From Dimargaris cristalligena (taxonomy: Eukaryota; Kickxellomycota; Dimargaritomycetes; Dimargaritales; Dimargaritaceae): a stretch of 41,369 nt of DNA. Numbering within the stretch: the first letter of the stretch is position 1; every line of letters starts with the position of its first letter. The notes beneath the pieces were generated by a model. It had not been told where the DNA came from and did no database searches. It worked only from the letters and a program-made list of their open reading frames with translations. The stretch spans positions 1 to 41,369 of the forward strand of contig JANBQC010000222.1 of the NCBI GenBank assembly GCA_027576995.1, in the 5' to 3' direction. Shown here in pieces: positions 23,489 through 37,490 of this stretch. The translations under genes were made by a program, and so were the position numbers.

Positions 23489-24460
23489 CTAGCGGCGGTC
23501 ATGGCGGTCGTGGTGGTCGTAACGGTCGTGGCGATCATGGCGGTCACGACGGCTGGGCCGTGGGGAGCGAGAGCGCGAGTACGAGCGGGAACGGCTACGT
23601 CCCCGGCGGTAGGGTCGCGGCTGGTAGTGATTATCACGGCGATTCCGAGACCCAGTCGGAACCCCGGCGTAGAAACCGGGTGTGGAGTTGCGGGGACCAT
23701 CGGTCATGGAAAAGTCTACCCGAATAATACTGCCCTGGAATTCGGTGGCGTTAAGCGCCTCGCGAGCCTCAGACGCACTTTCGATGGAGTCGAGCGTCAC
23801 AAAGGCAAAGGCGTTGCGACGGGAATTTCGCTTGGCGATGATGGCGACATCGGAAACTTCACCGTAAGGGGCGAACAGGTCCTCCAAATCGCGCCGGGTA
23901 GTGCGGAAATTTAAAGCAAACACCCCGAGGGTTTTGCTTTCCTGGGTGCTCCGGCGGGCGAAGTTGTCCTGATTTTGGCGGTCGCTGGGGGCGGACCGAC
24001 GGTCCCGGTAGGAGCGCGACGGCGACCGGGAGCGGTAGCTACGCCGGTCTCTGCTCACGCGACGACGGGGAGAGCGCGAGCGACTGTAGGCGCGGTTACC
24101 ACCCTGACGGCTATGGTAGCCCCGAGAAGGCGAGCGTGAGCGACGACGGGTGTGGGAACGCGACCGGGACCGGGGTCGAGGGGGGGTACGGGAACGCGAA
24201 CGCCGGCTGTTACCACTGACGGAACGAGCGACAGGGGGGCTACCGTACAAGGGCTGGGATTGGCGATCGGAACTCATGTCGCGAGCGTGGCTGCCCCGAC
24301 TATAGCTCCGGGAACGGGAGTAGGAAGCCGAGCGATGGGACATGGGGCTACGATCACGCTGGGCAGAGGTGGAGTATCTTTGCACGACATCCTGGTCGTT
24401 ACTGTCCTGGAGCGTGAGAGGCTCAGACGGGACGATACAGTCGAATTTACCTTCGGTCAT
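23489..24460 (-). CDS. Transformer-2-like SR splicing regulator
   Basis: A nuclear RNA-binding regulator of splice-site choice. It is an uninterrupted frame of 323 aa with the Tra2 layout: an N-terminal RS domain (about residues 38-160, many SRSRS repeats), one RRM (about 178-252), a linker, and a C-terminal RS domain. RNP2 is LGVFALNF. The post-RRM linker TPGFYAGVPT closely matches the TPTPGIYMGRPT-type linker diagnostic of Tra2. RNP1 reads RNAFAFVTL, with Asn where Gly is usual. The tail ends in a regular Arg-Asp-Arg-His-Asp run (about residues 305-323) rather than plain RS. It is convergent with the other SR gene 2 kb away. The sequence upstream (24480-24650) is purine-rich on plus, giving a pyrimidine-rich leader. 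Confidence 0.93.
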   Translation of the reverse strand: MTEGKFDCIVPSEPLTLQDSNDQDVVQRYSTSAQRDRSPMSHRSASYSRSRSYSRGSHARDMSSDRQSQPLYGSPPVARSVSGNSRRSRSRTPPRPRSRSRSHTRRRSRSPSRGYHSRQGGNRAYSRSRSPRRRVSRDRRSYRSRSPSRSYRDRRSAPSDRQNQDNFARRSTQESKTLGVFALNFRTTRRDLEDLFAPYGEVSDVAIIAKRNSRRNAFAFVTLDSIESASEAREALNATEFQGSIIRVDFSMTDGPRNSTPGFYAGVPTGSRNRRDNHYQPRPYRRGRSRSRSYSRSRSPRPSRRDRHDRHDRYDHHDRHDRR

Positions 24461-26169
24461 GATGAATCTAAATACGCGCTTTTGAGGAAACGGTGAGTCG
24501 GTAGTGGGGGCTGGGGGAGAGCTATGCTGAGTATTGTAAATGAAAAGATTTCAAGAAAAGCAAAGAGGAAGAAAAAAGTTAGAGAGAAAAAAAGGTGAAG
24601 CAGGGGGAAGGAAAACACGAGTTGAAGGTATTCCAAAAAAATAAAGGAGGATAATACAATATATATATATATATATATAGCATATATAATGGCAGGTTGA
24701 GGCGCAACCGATTGGAAAAGCGAAGCACAATAAAGAACACAGGTATTACCACAAGCCTACAGCATGGATGAGTGAGAGAAGGGGAAAAGGGCGATATAAT
24801 TAGGGAACACAGCCATCCAATTAAAAGGGGGGAGGAGTGAATGAATGGGAGGACACAGCAGCAGGCAAAGGAAAGGATTGGCGCCAATACGTTGGTTGAA
24901 ACGGACGAAAAATAAAGGTAAAAAACCAAAGTTGAATGAAGGTAATAATGACAGGCGGCGATCCAGGTTATTATATATATCCACAGAAGAGGTTTCCCTC
25001 AAGCCAAGGAAACTAGCGCATACAGCATACAATGAGGAAGAGACGGAATAGAGAAAGCCCTCCAGTGGCTGTGCCGTTGAAAAACATCCACGCACGCATT
25101 ACTCCTCCTCCTCCTTTCCTCGTATTATTCGATGGTGCGGGGGGTGTCCCCTCGCTTGAGTACTCGTGAATAACGGACCCCGCCCCTCACTGCCTTTTGT
25201 TCGAGCCTGGAACGACTAAAACGCCCAATAAAGCACTACTCTACTAGACACCGCCGCCATCCGCCTTTAATGATTATAATAATATTTACTATATTAGTAT
25301 GTCGCCTTAATTGAATTCCTGCGCATAGTAATCATTATTCTCGCCCCATTCCCCATCCGGGTCTGTCTAAGCCTACTCAATAGGTGCGACGACTAGTTTG
25401 AGTTCGGCGGTTACCAATACCGGTTCGACAATACGAAAGCCCTCTTTCTATACACCCCGTTCATTATAGCATGCCCCTTTAAACGGGATTATTCATTATC
25501 CCTAGTGAACTTCCAAACCAGGAAGATACGGTGAAATGATTGAGTTTTTCCATGTTCAGAGACACCACGGGGTGGTCAACCCACCGTAATCACACGAAGT
25601 GGGGACGCACCTTATATTATATCAACGGAGAGGGTATGCGAGGGAAGGATACTCGTCTCTGAGCTGTTTACTTGGCTCGCTAGCAGCTGAAGGACATTTA
25701 TTACCCGTTCGGGGTTCCAGAAACTCCCTCCACTGGGGCTACTATACCACGCCTTACCAGTATGAAAGCAATTCGTGGACCAGGTGCTGTATTACAGCTG
25801 GAAAACCAAGTTGCCACCCAGCCCATTCATAGGTGGTGGTAGTCCTGGCGCATGTACAGTCTCTGTCCTACCAGTGGTGGTAATGGGTCCTCCACATACT
25901 ACCACCACCAACTTCCCTCCCCTCCGCTTAGGCCCAGCTCATCCTCCGCCACGGACCTCTTCCATTGGTATTTTTCCATTATACTCTATCTCCATTGCCC
26001 ATTTGGGTTGCCAAACCAGCCACTGTTCAAGCGGACATTATATACCCAGAGTCTGTCGTCCATGGCCACTGGTCGGCCTCAGTTCGTTAACGACACGCTT
26101 TACCACCACCACCATCCCACAAAGGGGACCCCTACCCTTCCTACTACCACCAACTAAACCACGGCTGCG
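24461..26169. other. Shared upstream region of tra2-like (-) and creC-like (+) genes
   Basis: A divergent promoter region of 1.7 kb. It contains an (AT)n tract at 24659-24679 and a pyrimidine-rich leader for the minus-strand gene. On the plus side there is CCACCACCACC-type sequence just before the ATG at 26170. No gene is supported inside it. Confidence 0.4.
24659..24679. repeat. (AT)n microsatellite
   Basis: About ten AT units in the 5' flank of the tra2-like gene. Confidence 0.9.
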
Positions 26170-29100
26170 ATGGCCTCCCCCGCGACCGGCGGCGCCAGCT
26201 CGTCGTACGAGCTACAGGACCCCACGGCCGTCAATCCCCAAATCTACTGCCCCCAGTTCGTTTCCACCGAGGGCCCCTACCGCCTACGCACCGACCTGTC
26301 CTACGAGTCTATTGTCCTGAACCATAACACCGCCCAACTCAACACCACCCCCGCCATGGCCCTAGCGAAATCTATATCACTGGTCTCCGTGCGGTTCCGC
26401 GGCCTGCATAACTCTCCCGGTGGGGGGGCCGCCCTGCGGGAACCGGGTTCCGCCGAGAGTTTGAACCAGCCTCGCCCTAAAACTACGATATCCTCCGAGG
26501 GATTGGCCCCCGGCCATTCGATACCCCAGTCCAATTCAAATAGTAAGTTGCCCGAACCTATGATATATGGTGCAATTCACCTTTGGTTGCTTTTATTCCC
26601 CCCAGCCCTATTGGATATACTACCCCTGCCCTTCAATTGCCCTTCATAACGGACGCAGCGGCTTTGGACCGCTCCCGTTTGGTTAATTGAGCCGTGATTC
26701 CGATTCACGGTCAATGGTTGGCAGACAGCAGCGTGGGGATATAGGGCACCGTTTCCACCCCACATTTGTCCAGCGATTGATCGATTTGCGGGTAAACAAA
26801 TACAGTACTAAACACCTAATACACCTAAACCCCGCGGACTTGGGGGCGCATTTAACCTGTATTCCATAGCCGGCGACGATACCTCTTTCTCCCAGTCACT
26901 GCCCCTCCCTCCGGCCCACGCCGCCTCTCTGAGGGCCAGTCCAACCAAGGGAACGACCATCTCCCCCAAACTCCCTGGCCCGGGACCTGTCCCATCCCCG
27001 ACCGTATCTTCGACCCTTGAAGGGTCCTTTACTAACCCATCAATGGAAACCTCGTCGGTCACTGCGGTGGGTAGCGTGCGGGACGGCCCTGCCTCCGTTT
27101 CCCGGACCTCAGGTCTTCTCCCGGCCTCCTTCCCCAATACTATGCCGCTCCCTCACCCACCACCATCCTCAACAACAGCAGCAACAGTATCAGCAGCAGG
27201 AGTAGCATCCAATGCAACCGTCTCTTCTTCCTCACCTATCCCATCCGCCGTCACCACGAAAAAGAGTGAAGAAGATTCCAACTTTTCTTTGTTCCAATCG
27301 GTCAAACTTAAAAAACGCTCGAAAAGCTCCAATCTCTCCAAAAAGGACAATAATTTTGTGGCCCAGGTGGTTTGGAACGACCAGCTGGCCGATATTCTAT
27401 CGCAACGACAGCACGAAGACACCTATTTCTTCTTCAATACCGGCCGGTCATTCTTCTGGGCTGATTTGGGCTACCGTCCGCAGGTAAGATATATACCGAA
27501 TGGAATGTCGGCACTTGGCGGTACTATCGCCTCTCATCTTTATGGGCGATGAAGGTTGAAAGCATCCGCTGTATTTCATGCGGGGCTTTATCCGGCTTTT
27601 TATCTGTATGTGAACGGCCGAATCATCCTATTATTTGGGTGGTGTGTTTCTCTAACGCACCGTTCCACTATATATATATATATATATTCCTCATGATTAT
27701 TAACCTATGTTCACCAACCCCCCGGTGGCCATCAACTAGGAGCCGCTGGGCCGCCTGGATCTATGCAAAGCCCTTCCCACTTGTCACGATGTCAATATGC
27801 TTACACGCAGTGGCTCCAGCCTGGATGTTATCATCGGCTGCGCTACGGGGGAACTCCTTTGGTTTGACCCCATGACCCAAAAACGCAGCCGCCTCAACGC
27901 CCAAGGGATCCTCAATAACTCCGCCGTTACCAATGTGCGCTGGATCCCCGGTTCGGAATCGCATTTTATGGCCAGCTTCCAAGACGGGGCGGTCGTGATC
28001 TTCGATAAGCACAAGGAAGACCACGGCAATTTCAACCCCCAGTTCGCCATGGACCCCATGCACCCCTTGCATATAGCGAAACCGTCCAAGACGAAATATA
28101 ATCCCGTCACCTATTGGCAGGCGAGTAAGAAGGCCGTCACGGCTTTCGCATTTTCCCCCGACTGTCAGCATGTGGCGATTGTTTCCATGGATGGGCGGCT
28201 GCGTATAGTGGACTTCCTTACCGAAACGTAAGTATGGTGGTGGCCCTGCATAGTGTACTAATTCGGCTGCTGTTTTTTTAACCTAAGAAAGGCGTCAGCC
28301 AGTATGCGGGGGTGGCTGCAAGGGGAGGAGGACTTGGCAATATACCTTCACCCTTATCATCTCTATCCTCTTGAACCATTCAGCACACTCCCCCGACACA
28401 TGTGTACTAAACCAATACTGACTGAACCATCTACCTCGCATCCCCTTCCTCCATTTGACCCTATTTTTAGCCTCGAGGATACTTATTCGGCGTACTTTGG
28501 GGGCTTACACTGCGTCTGCTGGAGCCCCGACGGGAAATATATCTTGGTAAGCCCATATCACATAGGTGTTAATTTACCGTGACTCAGTAGTATTAGTTGA
28601 ATGCTGGCCCATATTATTGTAGTAGCCCTATCTTTTAGTATAACCGTGATACGTATTATATATATTCTTTTGAACCCACCCGTAATATATACCACACTGT
28701 ATTGTTTCTGGCTTTGGGGCGGCAGACGGGGGGCCAAGACGACTTGATCACCATTTGGGATTTCTACGACCAACGCATCCTGGCCCGTTGCCAAGGACAT
28801 CAGTCGTGGGTTAATAACGTTGCCTTTGATCCGTGGCGATGCGATGAAACTAATTACCGTTTCGGCAGTGTGGGTGAGGACACTAAGATTTTATTCTGGG
28901 ACTTCTCCGTCAGTGCGCTCCACCGACCCAAATCGGTAAGCTACCACCGTTATCCCTCATCTAATAGACCAAACTGCTGTAGGACTGCTTTATCGGGATC
29001 TGGTTAGATTTTTATTTATTTCCGAATCTTTCATGCACACGCACTCGTATATCTACACACACACACATATATATATAATAGGAAGTCATTAGAGCCCCCC

Positions 29101-29498
29101 ATTTATCGCTTCACTCAACGCTAATGAGAATTTTCTAACTCTTACCGATCTTATTAATGCCAATGGTCTGTTCATTTTTTTGTGTGCTATAACTGGCCGA
29201 TCTATAATAACGCCTCCTATATTAACAATATCAGACTGCGGTACAGTTGCGTCGCATGAGTAGAGCCAGCAGTACATTCCACCCCAACTCAGTCAGGTCC
29301 ATTCCCGCCAAACACGAAAACGTGTTCCATGAAGTGACTCTACGCAACGAAGTAGCCATTCTGGAACCCATCATGGCCCAGAGTATCCACCGGTACCCCG
29401 TGTGTTCGGTCACTTTCCGGGACGACTCGGTGATTACGACGTGTCGGTCGGGCCATATTAAAATATGGTCCCGCCCGGATGTACCGTTGGCCGGCTGA
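26170..29498 (+). CDS. CreC/WDR20-type WD40 protein
   Basis: CreC is a WD40 protein that binds and stabilises the deubiquitinase CreB in fungal carbon catabolite repression; WDR20 is the animal counterpart. Six exons join in phase (26170-26542, 26870-27483, 27740-28227, 28471-28546, 28726-28935, 29235-29498), giving 674 aa. The start is followed by [12 protein letters not shown] and then [13 protein letters not shown], both CreC-like. Exon 2 is Ser/Pro/Thr-rich and ends with the [21 protein letters not shown] region. Exon 3 opens with the family-typical LPTCHDVN and then [17 protein letters not shown] signatures follow: [50 protein letters not shown] and a final HIKIWSRPD. All introns are GT-AG, and branch-like AAC lies close to several acceptors, such as ATCAACTAG at 27731-27739. 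Identity and exon structure are secure; the initiator is very likely. Confidence 0.95.
27669..27687. repeat. (TA)n tract inside the second creC intron
   Basis: A simple TA repeat within intron 27484-27739. Confidence 0.85.
29055..29078. repeat. (CA)n(TA)n compound microsatellite in the last creC intron
   Basis: ACACACACA followed by TATATATA within intron 28936-29234. Confidence 0.85.
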
Positions 29499-30675
29499 CC
29501 TGGCCTCTCACTCTCTTTCTCTAACCTCATCACGCTATTCTCTGCTTTCATTTTTTTTGGCAAATCTTTGGGTCGCATGACTTGGGGCCGTTGGTTGGGC
29601 CGCATTTTATATTCTATTCAATCTTCCTATCGCATTATAAATAACATCGTAAATAATAAGTGCCGCATTTTTTTATACACCCCCTCGAGTCGATAAACGT
29701 GTAAAAGTCTAGATAATTAATTCGTTAAACCAGGCCCGTCCAGCCAAGAGAGTTCAATTGGTATTTTTAAGCCTGCGGATATTTAATGTGCATAGACAAA
29801 CCGGAGGAGCGTTTGCTGCCAAATCATACCCCAGTCACAATGATGTGCGTTGCTTAATAGGGCACTAAACGCGGAAGAATGCCGAGAATCCGCTCTACCC
29901 GAGTAAATTAATAATAATATGACTACCCTACCCCTTATAATACTTCGAGTAGAGAAATATACTCGTCTATCCCAGACCTGGTGCTGATACCACAATAACT
30001 TGCTTATAAGGATATATAATAAGGGAATTTATTAGCTATGCCCCTCATTCCCCGCCAGTAGCGAGGGGGGCCGTTTACCCCAACCGACCAGTAATAGAGA
30101 AACAACCCTGCCTTTGATACACCCATACTTATCGTCCACATATTCCCTCATCTAGTAGTTAACAAGCAGTTGGGGATATGTACTACCGTTTCCATCCCAC
30201 TCTCATTTAATTGAACTTTGGCCGAGCTCTACTCGTGCGCAGGGTTGCGATGTATCCATTCGTAGAGGGATTATTAAATCACCGGTGCCAGTTCATTATC
30301 GGAAGGACCTTCCTTATTTACACCCGGCTCCCACATCGTTCTGGTCGAGTCTGGACGAACTCGTGGCCTTCGTAAGCTGCTCGTAGTTTAAAGCAGGTGG
30401 GTAACGGCCCAAGCACACTCTACACCCGGCCTACGCTTTTGAAGCAAACTCCCCGCTTTCTACAGTAAACCAGACCACCGTTCTGCTGGTACTACTGATT
30501 CCCAAATCCCGCTTATTCACCTCGCTCTCCCCCCCATTCTCCACACGCCCAGCTCTTTAGCCTCTCGTTTCTCTTTCTCTCTTTTTTGGGTTAACTAGAC
30601 TTTTTACCTCTCCGCTTCTTTGGACATTGCGCCATTCATTTGATCTTATTTATATTATCCAACCCTATCCTTAGC
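29499..30675. other. Intergenic region, creC to lpd1
   Basis: A 3' flank with AT-rich sequence, then a C/T-rich run (30520-30600, TCTCTTTCTCTCTTTTTTGGG) shortly before the lpd1 ATG, which is likely promoter and leader. No gene was recognised. Confidence 0.4.
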
Positions 30676-32886
<2,211 letters not shown>

Positions 32887-33500
32887 AGTTTTTTTTTTAA
32901 TACTCTATACGCTACTTCTTCTTGGCTGTCTCTCTCTTTCTCTTCCGTTCGTTTGAGTCAAGGGGTGGAAACTTTTACCTTTATCTGTAGCTGCTTTTAA
33001 TTTTTCACCAAATGGGCCTTTGGATGGCTACTCACGCATAGAGAGCCCCGCATCCTTATAAATAGCAGTACCATTATTTGGCTGAGCTCCACCGGTCCGT
33101 TTAGCAATATCCAATTTATTAATAGTGAACCGCAAGTAGTCGAGTGTACATATCACACCAGAAGTGTATGTGTTATCAGCCGTGTTCTATGCTATACCAC
33201 GGCTGGCGCGCCATAGTGGCCGCATTTAAAGACTCTCGCACCATTTACCTGTCCTGTATAATCTGCGTCTTGGACAGTCGATTTATTGAAGAATATAAAA
33301 TTCAAATGAATGGAGTAGATTATTTAAATTGACCATATTCTAAATGATCCAATTCTAGTGCTGGTGGACTATAAGGAGGAAGGAAGCTTGGGGAGGTGAG
33401 GGGGCGAATTGAGAAGAAAAAATATACAATTCCGGCTGATCTATAAATAATCTTGCTGACGAGGGGGTTTGCTAGGGTTTCAATCCGGCCGACGTCAAAT
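32887..33500. other. Gap between convergent lpd1 and kgd4
   Basis: A 614-base stretch holding both 3' ends. There is a T-run immediately after the lpd1 stop. A 62-codon ORF at 33144-33332 has no recognisable features. Confidence 0.5.
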
Positions 33501-34233
33501 CTAGTAGATAGCGGTGGCACCGCCCGACTATTAAGGAGGAACACACAAGGCATTTGAACAGAAATGTCATGATTCGTATTCCACCAACCAATATCAGCGC
33601 CAAAGAATATCATCAATATTAGGACTTAGGAATTAGACACAGGTACAGAAGCATGGTACTGGAAAGGAGGGGGGAGCCCTCTTAGCAACTGTGGAGAGGT
33701 GTAATGTGACATTAATCAGGACAGAGATTCGTGAATTGAAAAATACCTCAATGGCCTCCATTTCTTCGGCGGTGGGGCCCGCGGAGCGGTACCGGGAAGG
33801 CAGCTCGCTGTATTCCAGAGCACCGGAGTGGGCAGGCGAGGTCGGGGGTTTGGTAGACTGGGGAGCCGCGGGGCTAGCGGAACCGGGAGCACTCGAGTCT
33901 TTTGGTTTGGGGGAAAATCAATCAATATAGAGAGTAGGATAAACCGCGACAGATAACATAGGCGCATATATGTTTATAGTTAGTGGAAAGCTGAGTAATT
34001 GGCGGTCCCTTCCTCTCCCGCCTATTTGTCGGGGCTGGGCCAGCAATGTCGCATAGTTTTGTCAATAGGTTGACGATATAGGGTGTCTAGTCCGTCAATG
34101 GAGCAAGGGTTGAACCAAGTGGGGGGATAGACTTACGGGTCTGGGGCAGCAAACGACGGGGGCCCAGGAAACGAATGAGGGGAACGTGCTTGTGCGGGAC
34201 TGTCGCAGCGAAACGAGGCAGAGTCGGGAGCAT
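33501..34233 (-). CDS. 2-oxoglutarate dehydrogenase adaptor Kgd4 (Ymr31/MRPS36 family)
   Basis: Kgd4 recruits the E3 subunit Lpd1 to the 2-oxoglutarate dehydrogenase E2 core in the mitochondrial matrix. No single ORF shows it; three exons on the minus strand do: 34233-34137, 33898-33747 and 33527-33501, joined in phase to 91 aa. Exon 1 begins at an ATG with a basic leader and has the family motif HVPLIRFLGPRR, then donor GTAAGT. Exon 2 is Pro/Ala/Ser-rich and ends with LPSRYRSAGPTAEEMEAIE. Exon 3 is only 27 nt and gives the conserved C-terminus SGGATAIY plus stop, after acceptor CTTAATAG. The Kgd4 pattern (PLI-x-FLG-x-R, LP-x-R(F/Y), EEM-x-(A/Y)I, then GGA/GGP end) is met throughout. An alternative acceptor nearer exon 2 would end in YHASVPVSNS, but this lacks the GGA ending. 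Confidence 0.92.
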
Positions 34234-35561
34234 TTTGGCGGGGTTTGTATAACTTTGGGTATAGCTGGGATGCTAGAATCGCTGGGTCAATGGACAAGGT
34301 ATTATATAAATAATGATATTATTACTATTATTATTATTATTATTTCTAGGTGTAGCGAGAAAGAATCCGCCGACTAGCAATGTCAAGGTTGCCGGAATGG
34401 CTGTTACAGAGAACCGGTGAATGAGAGAATGACGGGTGGGGTGGGTGAACTGGGTCTTTGGAAAGATAAGTTCCCTCCCCCCTTCAGCTAGTTGGCTGCT
34501 GCTTCCTTACGTGCCTGCGCCTCTCAGGGTTAGAGGCTTAAGCAAGGCAGTGGGGTGTGACGCAGCATAGATAAGTGACGAGTCATTAAGGGAGTTGACA
34601 GCCATTAGGCAAGGATAATCCAGCCATCCGGGAATTTGTCGTGGAAATATAGCCCCAGTTTCCATGGTTTTTGATACTATGTTAATAGCGGCTGTTTTAG
34701 GGTATCTTTAATGGTGGGCTAACTATTAATATTGGTTAGAGGGGTGCTGTTTTGGCTGGGGAGGTGGGGGGGGGGGTTGGGCCTGATAGATGTAAAATTG
34801 CCTTAGGACCCTCCCCCCTCTCCTACTCATGGGGTCCCTCTCGATCCGTTTAATAAGCAGCACCTTAGCTGGTATGTATTCAACGGTAAGGTCTGAGTGG
34901 GAGGGTTATAGGGTAGGATGGCGGAACTATATGGTATGGGCTACTACTGTTAGCTGGGCGAGTGAAACCCACCCTCCCTCAGTCTATGCAGCACAGAAAC
35001 CTCGTCTCTCACCTCGAACGAGCCCCACCCACCCTCTTCTTCAACCCATTAGGAAGGAGAGAAGGCCAGGTCACGTTGAAAATAACCAGGTCAGGTGACT
35101 TGGTTTATGGCTCGGGGCGTACGGCACGGTGGCTGGTATAATGAGTGTGTTGTGGTGGGTGTGGTAGAGGGCCATTATAATAGGGGAGGACTAATAGTTA
35201 GGGATGAGAGAAACGGGGCGAAAAAAATGGGCGGAAGAAAAAAATGGGAGAGAGTATGGAAAAGGCCATCCCGCCCACACTAACCCACACATGCTGATAG
35301 GTTAGACTTGGGTGAAAGAGGAGAGGGGAAAACGCAGAGACCACAAAAGTCCTCCCGCCCATACTAAACTAATTAACGCTCACGAAAAAGACCCAGCGAG
35401 CCGAACAGCGCCCTCCCCTGACTTCATACACAAAGCCCGATCCAGCCCGTCAACTGATCTGATCCTCCTTTTTCCTGTCAACCTTGGCTTGTTATCAGCT
35501 GAAGATCCTCTCTTCCTACATCTTGCTCGATTCCGGTCCGACAGCCCCTATATCCGTCACC
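34234..35561. other. Divergent promoter region, kgd4 (-) and rpl22 (+)
   Basis: 1.3 kb with a (TTA)n tract (34321-34344), G-rich patches (near 34765-34777) and short ORFs without motifs. It probably contains both promoters. No gene was recognised. Confidence 0.4.
34321..34344. repeat. (TTA)n microsatellite
   Basis: A run of ATT/TTA units upstream of kgd4. Confidence 0.9.
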
Positions 35562-36111
35562 ATGCCCGCTCTTGTAAGTCCCCCGAGCGACGATCTCACC
35601 GATCCTCCGTGGAATCACCTCCCTGCCTTTTAGATTACTTCTACCAATCCTATCACCATACTACCACCACTCCGATCTCGCTCTCTAATCACCCAATCCC
35701 CCCTACATCATACCACACCACACCGTACCCCTTCTCCAGAAGACCGCCAAAACCACCACCCGCACCTACTTCATCGACTGCAGTGCCCCCGTCAATGATT
35801 CCATCTTTGACGCCGCTGCCTTCGAGAAGTACCTGCACGATCGCATCAAGGTCGACAACCGCACCAACAACCTGAGTGGCCGCGTGACCATCACCCGTTC
35901 CGAGGAGGGCCGTATCACCATCACCACCAAGGAGCGTTTCGCCAAGGCCTACGCCAAGTACCTGGCCAAGCGGTTCCTCAAGAAGAACCAGCTCCGTGAC
36001 TGGCTGCGCGTCGTCAGCGTCTCCAAGACCGGTTACCAGCTGAGATACTTCAACATCAACCAGAACGTCGATAACGAAGAATCCGACGAAGAGGAGGAGG
36101 ATGATGCCTAA
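35562..36111 (+). CDS. 60S ribosomal protein eL22
   Basis: A structural protein of the cytosolic large ribosomal subunit. Exon 1 is only 12 nt (35562-35573, Met-Pro-Ala-Leu, donor GTAAGT). Exon 2 is 35740-36111 (acceptor CTTCTCCAG). Together they give 127 aa, the normal size. The family pattern is clear: TRTYFIDCSAPVNDSIFD, AAAFEKYLHDRIKV, NLSGRVTITR, then KRFLKKNQLRDWLRVVS and YQLRYFNINQ. The C-terminus is acidic (EESDEEEEDDA), as in other eL22 proteins. A short first exon with the intron just after the start is common in ribosomal protein genes. Codon use is highly biased to C/G-ended codons. Very secure. Confidence 0.98.
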
Positions 36112-37490
36112 ATAACCCCACTACTACTTTAAACAGTAATATCGTTATTATTAGGGCGACCCCGGTCTCTCTTGGCTAACCCTTCACACACCCCTTCTGT
36201 CTTGTGGTTGCCATGGCCCTCATCTCCACAATTACACACACACACACTCCCCCGCTCCTCCCTTGGCCCTCCAGCACCGCTTTTCTTGTGGTCTGGGGCC
36301 CCTATTCGGACAACTTGACCCAACTATCCCCGTTGTCCCTTTCCCCTTCCCTCCGACCTCTACGATGGGAGTTTACTTCACATCCTTGGTCACCTAACCA
36401 ACCCTTCTTCACCCATATAAAAACTTAAAAATATATAGATGTTTCGGTTGCTGTACCTTTAAGTATGTGGATACCTGTGCTAGAAAATGTAATATAGGCC
36501 CAGAAGGTCGATGCCATTAATATCATCTCTGTTGGAAGGGCTTATATATAGAACAGAGGAGCAAATAAGGCTGCACCTTGCGTCGTCGTTGGACTTATTG
36601 TAATATCATCCCAAATGTGTGTGCCGACTGCCCGCGGTATATATAACCCCAGGTAAGCTAGATGGTTAGGCTGTTAAACGTTTTTAATCTTCGCTAGATA
36701 TAGGAGGCGGCAGGCTTGAGTGTTAAACGAGATTTAACCCTCCCCTCAACTTTCATTATGAGCTTATGCATTCTTTACTGTCCCTTCACTGGCCATCTCC
36801 GCTGTTGAGCTTACCTAGAGCCAATAATCCATGCCCAGTCAATGTATTGAATTGGGTGTATTTACTTTTCCGAGATACTGGGCCCTCTCCCCTGTAAACA
36901 TTATGTCCTTGAATTATCCTTCCATTCCTTCGTTATCCACTGCCCCAACATCGGACCATCCATTCACTGTGCGGGATTAGCCCCAAGTTGAGTATCATTG
37001 AATAATATCGACATGTATACCTACTGTATATTTACGAGGGGTCATAATAGGGGTCAATTATCCCCTCCAAATCCACGAGTAATCGTCCTAAGTAACACTG
37101 TACCGGGTGAGCGACCTAATATTTCCCAATGGCGAGGGATTTCGACCGGGCCTATTGATTTTGGGGACAAACAAGAGGGCTCCCATACGAACTATTTGTC
37201 GCCAGGGTTTGCGGTATAGCCCGATTTCTGTCACCAATTGACCACCCATTCCCTATTAATATACCGTTTTACACGGCTGGACTGTGGACTTCCCCATCTC
37301 ATCATATTTAGGTCTTCAAAGGGATACTAATTCCAATTCATGGGCCGGTATACTGCTAGGGTTGGGATTGGAATGGACTGCATACATTAACGAAGTGATG
37401 GGTATGTGTTAGCTATCCATTTCCCTAGCTATAGCGTAGAGACGCCCTTCTAATTTGCCTCTTTAGACACAGCTGTGTGGTCCACAGCTA
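36112..37490. other. 3' flank of rpl22 and unassigned sequence
   Basis: The rpl22 3' region contains an (AC)n tract (36233-36248) and C/T-rich sequence. Beyond 36430 it is AT-rich with no recognisable gene. An ORF at 36998-37219 (73 codons) shows no known motif but could belong to the decayed reading frame that follows. Confidence 0.35.
36233..36248. repeat. (AC)n microsatellite
   Basis: A short CA/AC run in the rpl22 3' flank. Confidence 0.8.

Noticed and set aside
33320..33616. 98-codon minus-strand ORF overlapping the last kgd4 exon
   Set aside because: It is in a different frame from the conserved SGGATAIY ending and shows no recognisable motif.
33652..33746. Alternative last kgd4 exon ending YHASVPVSNS
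   Set aside because: It splices in frame but lacks the conserved GGA C-terminus that the exon at 33527-33501 provides exactly.
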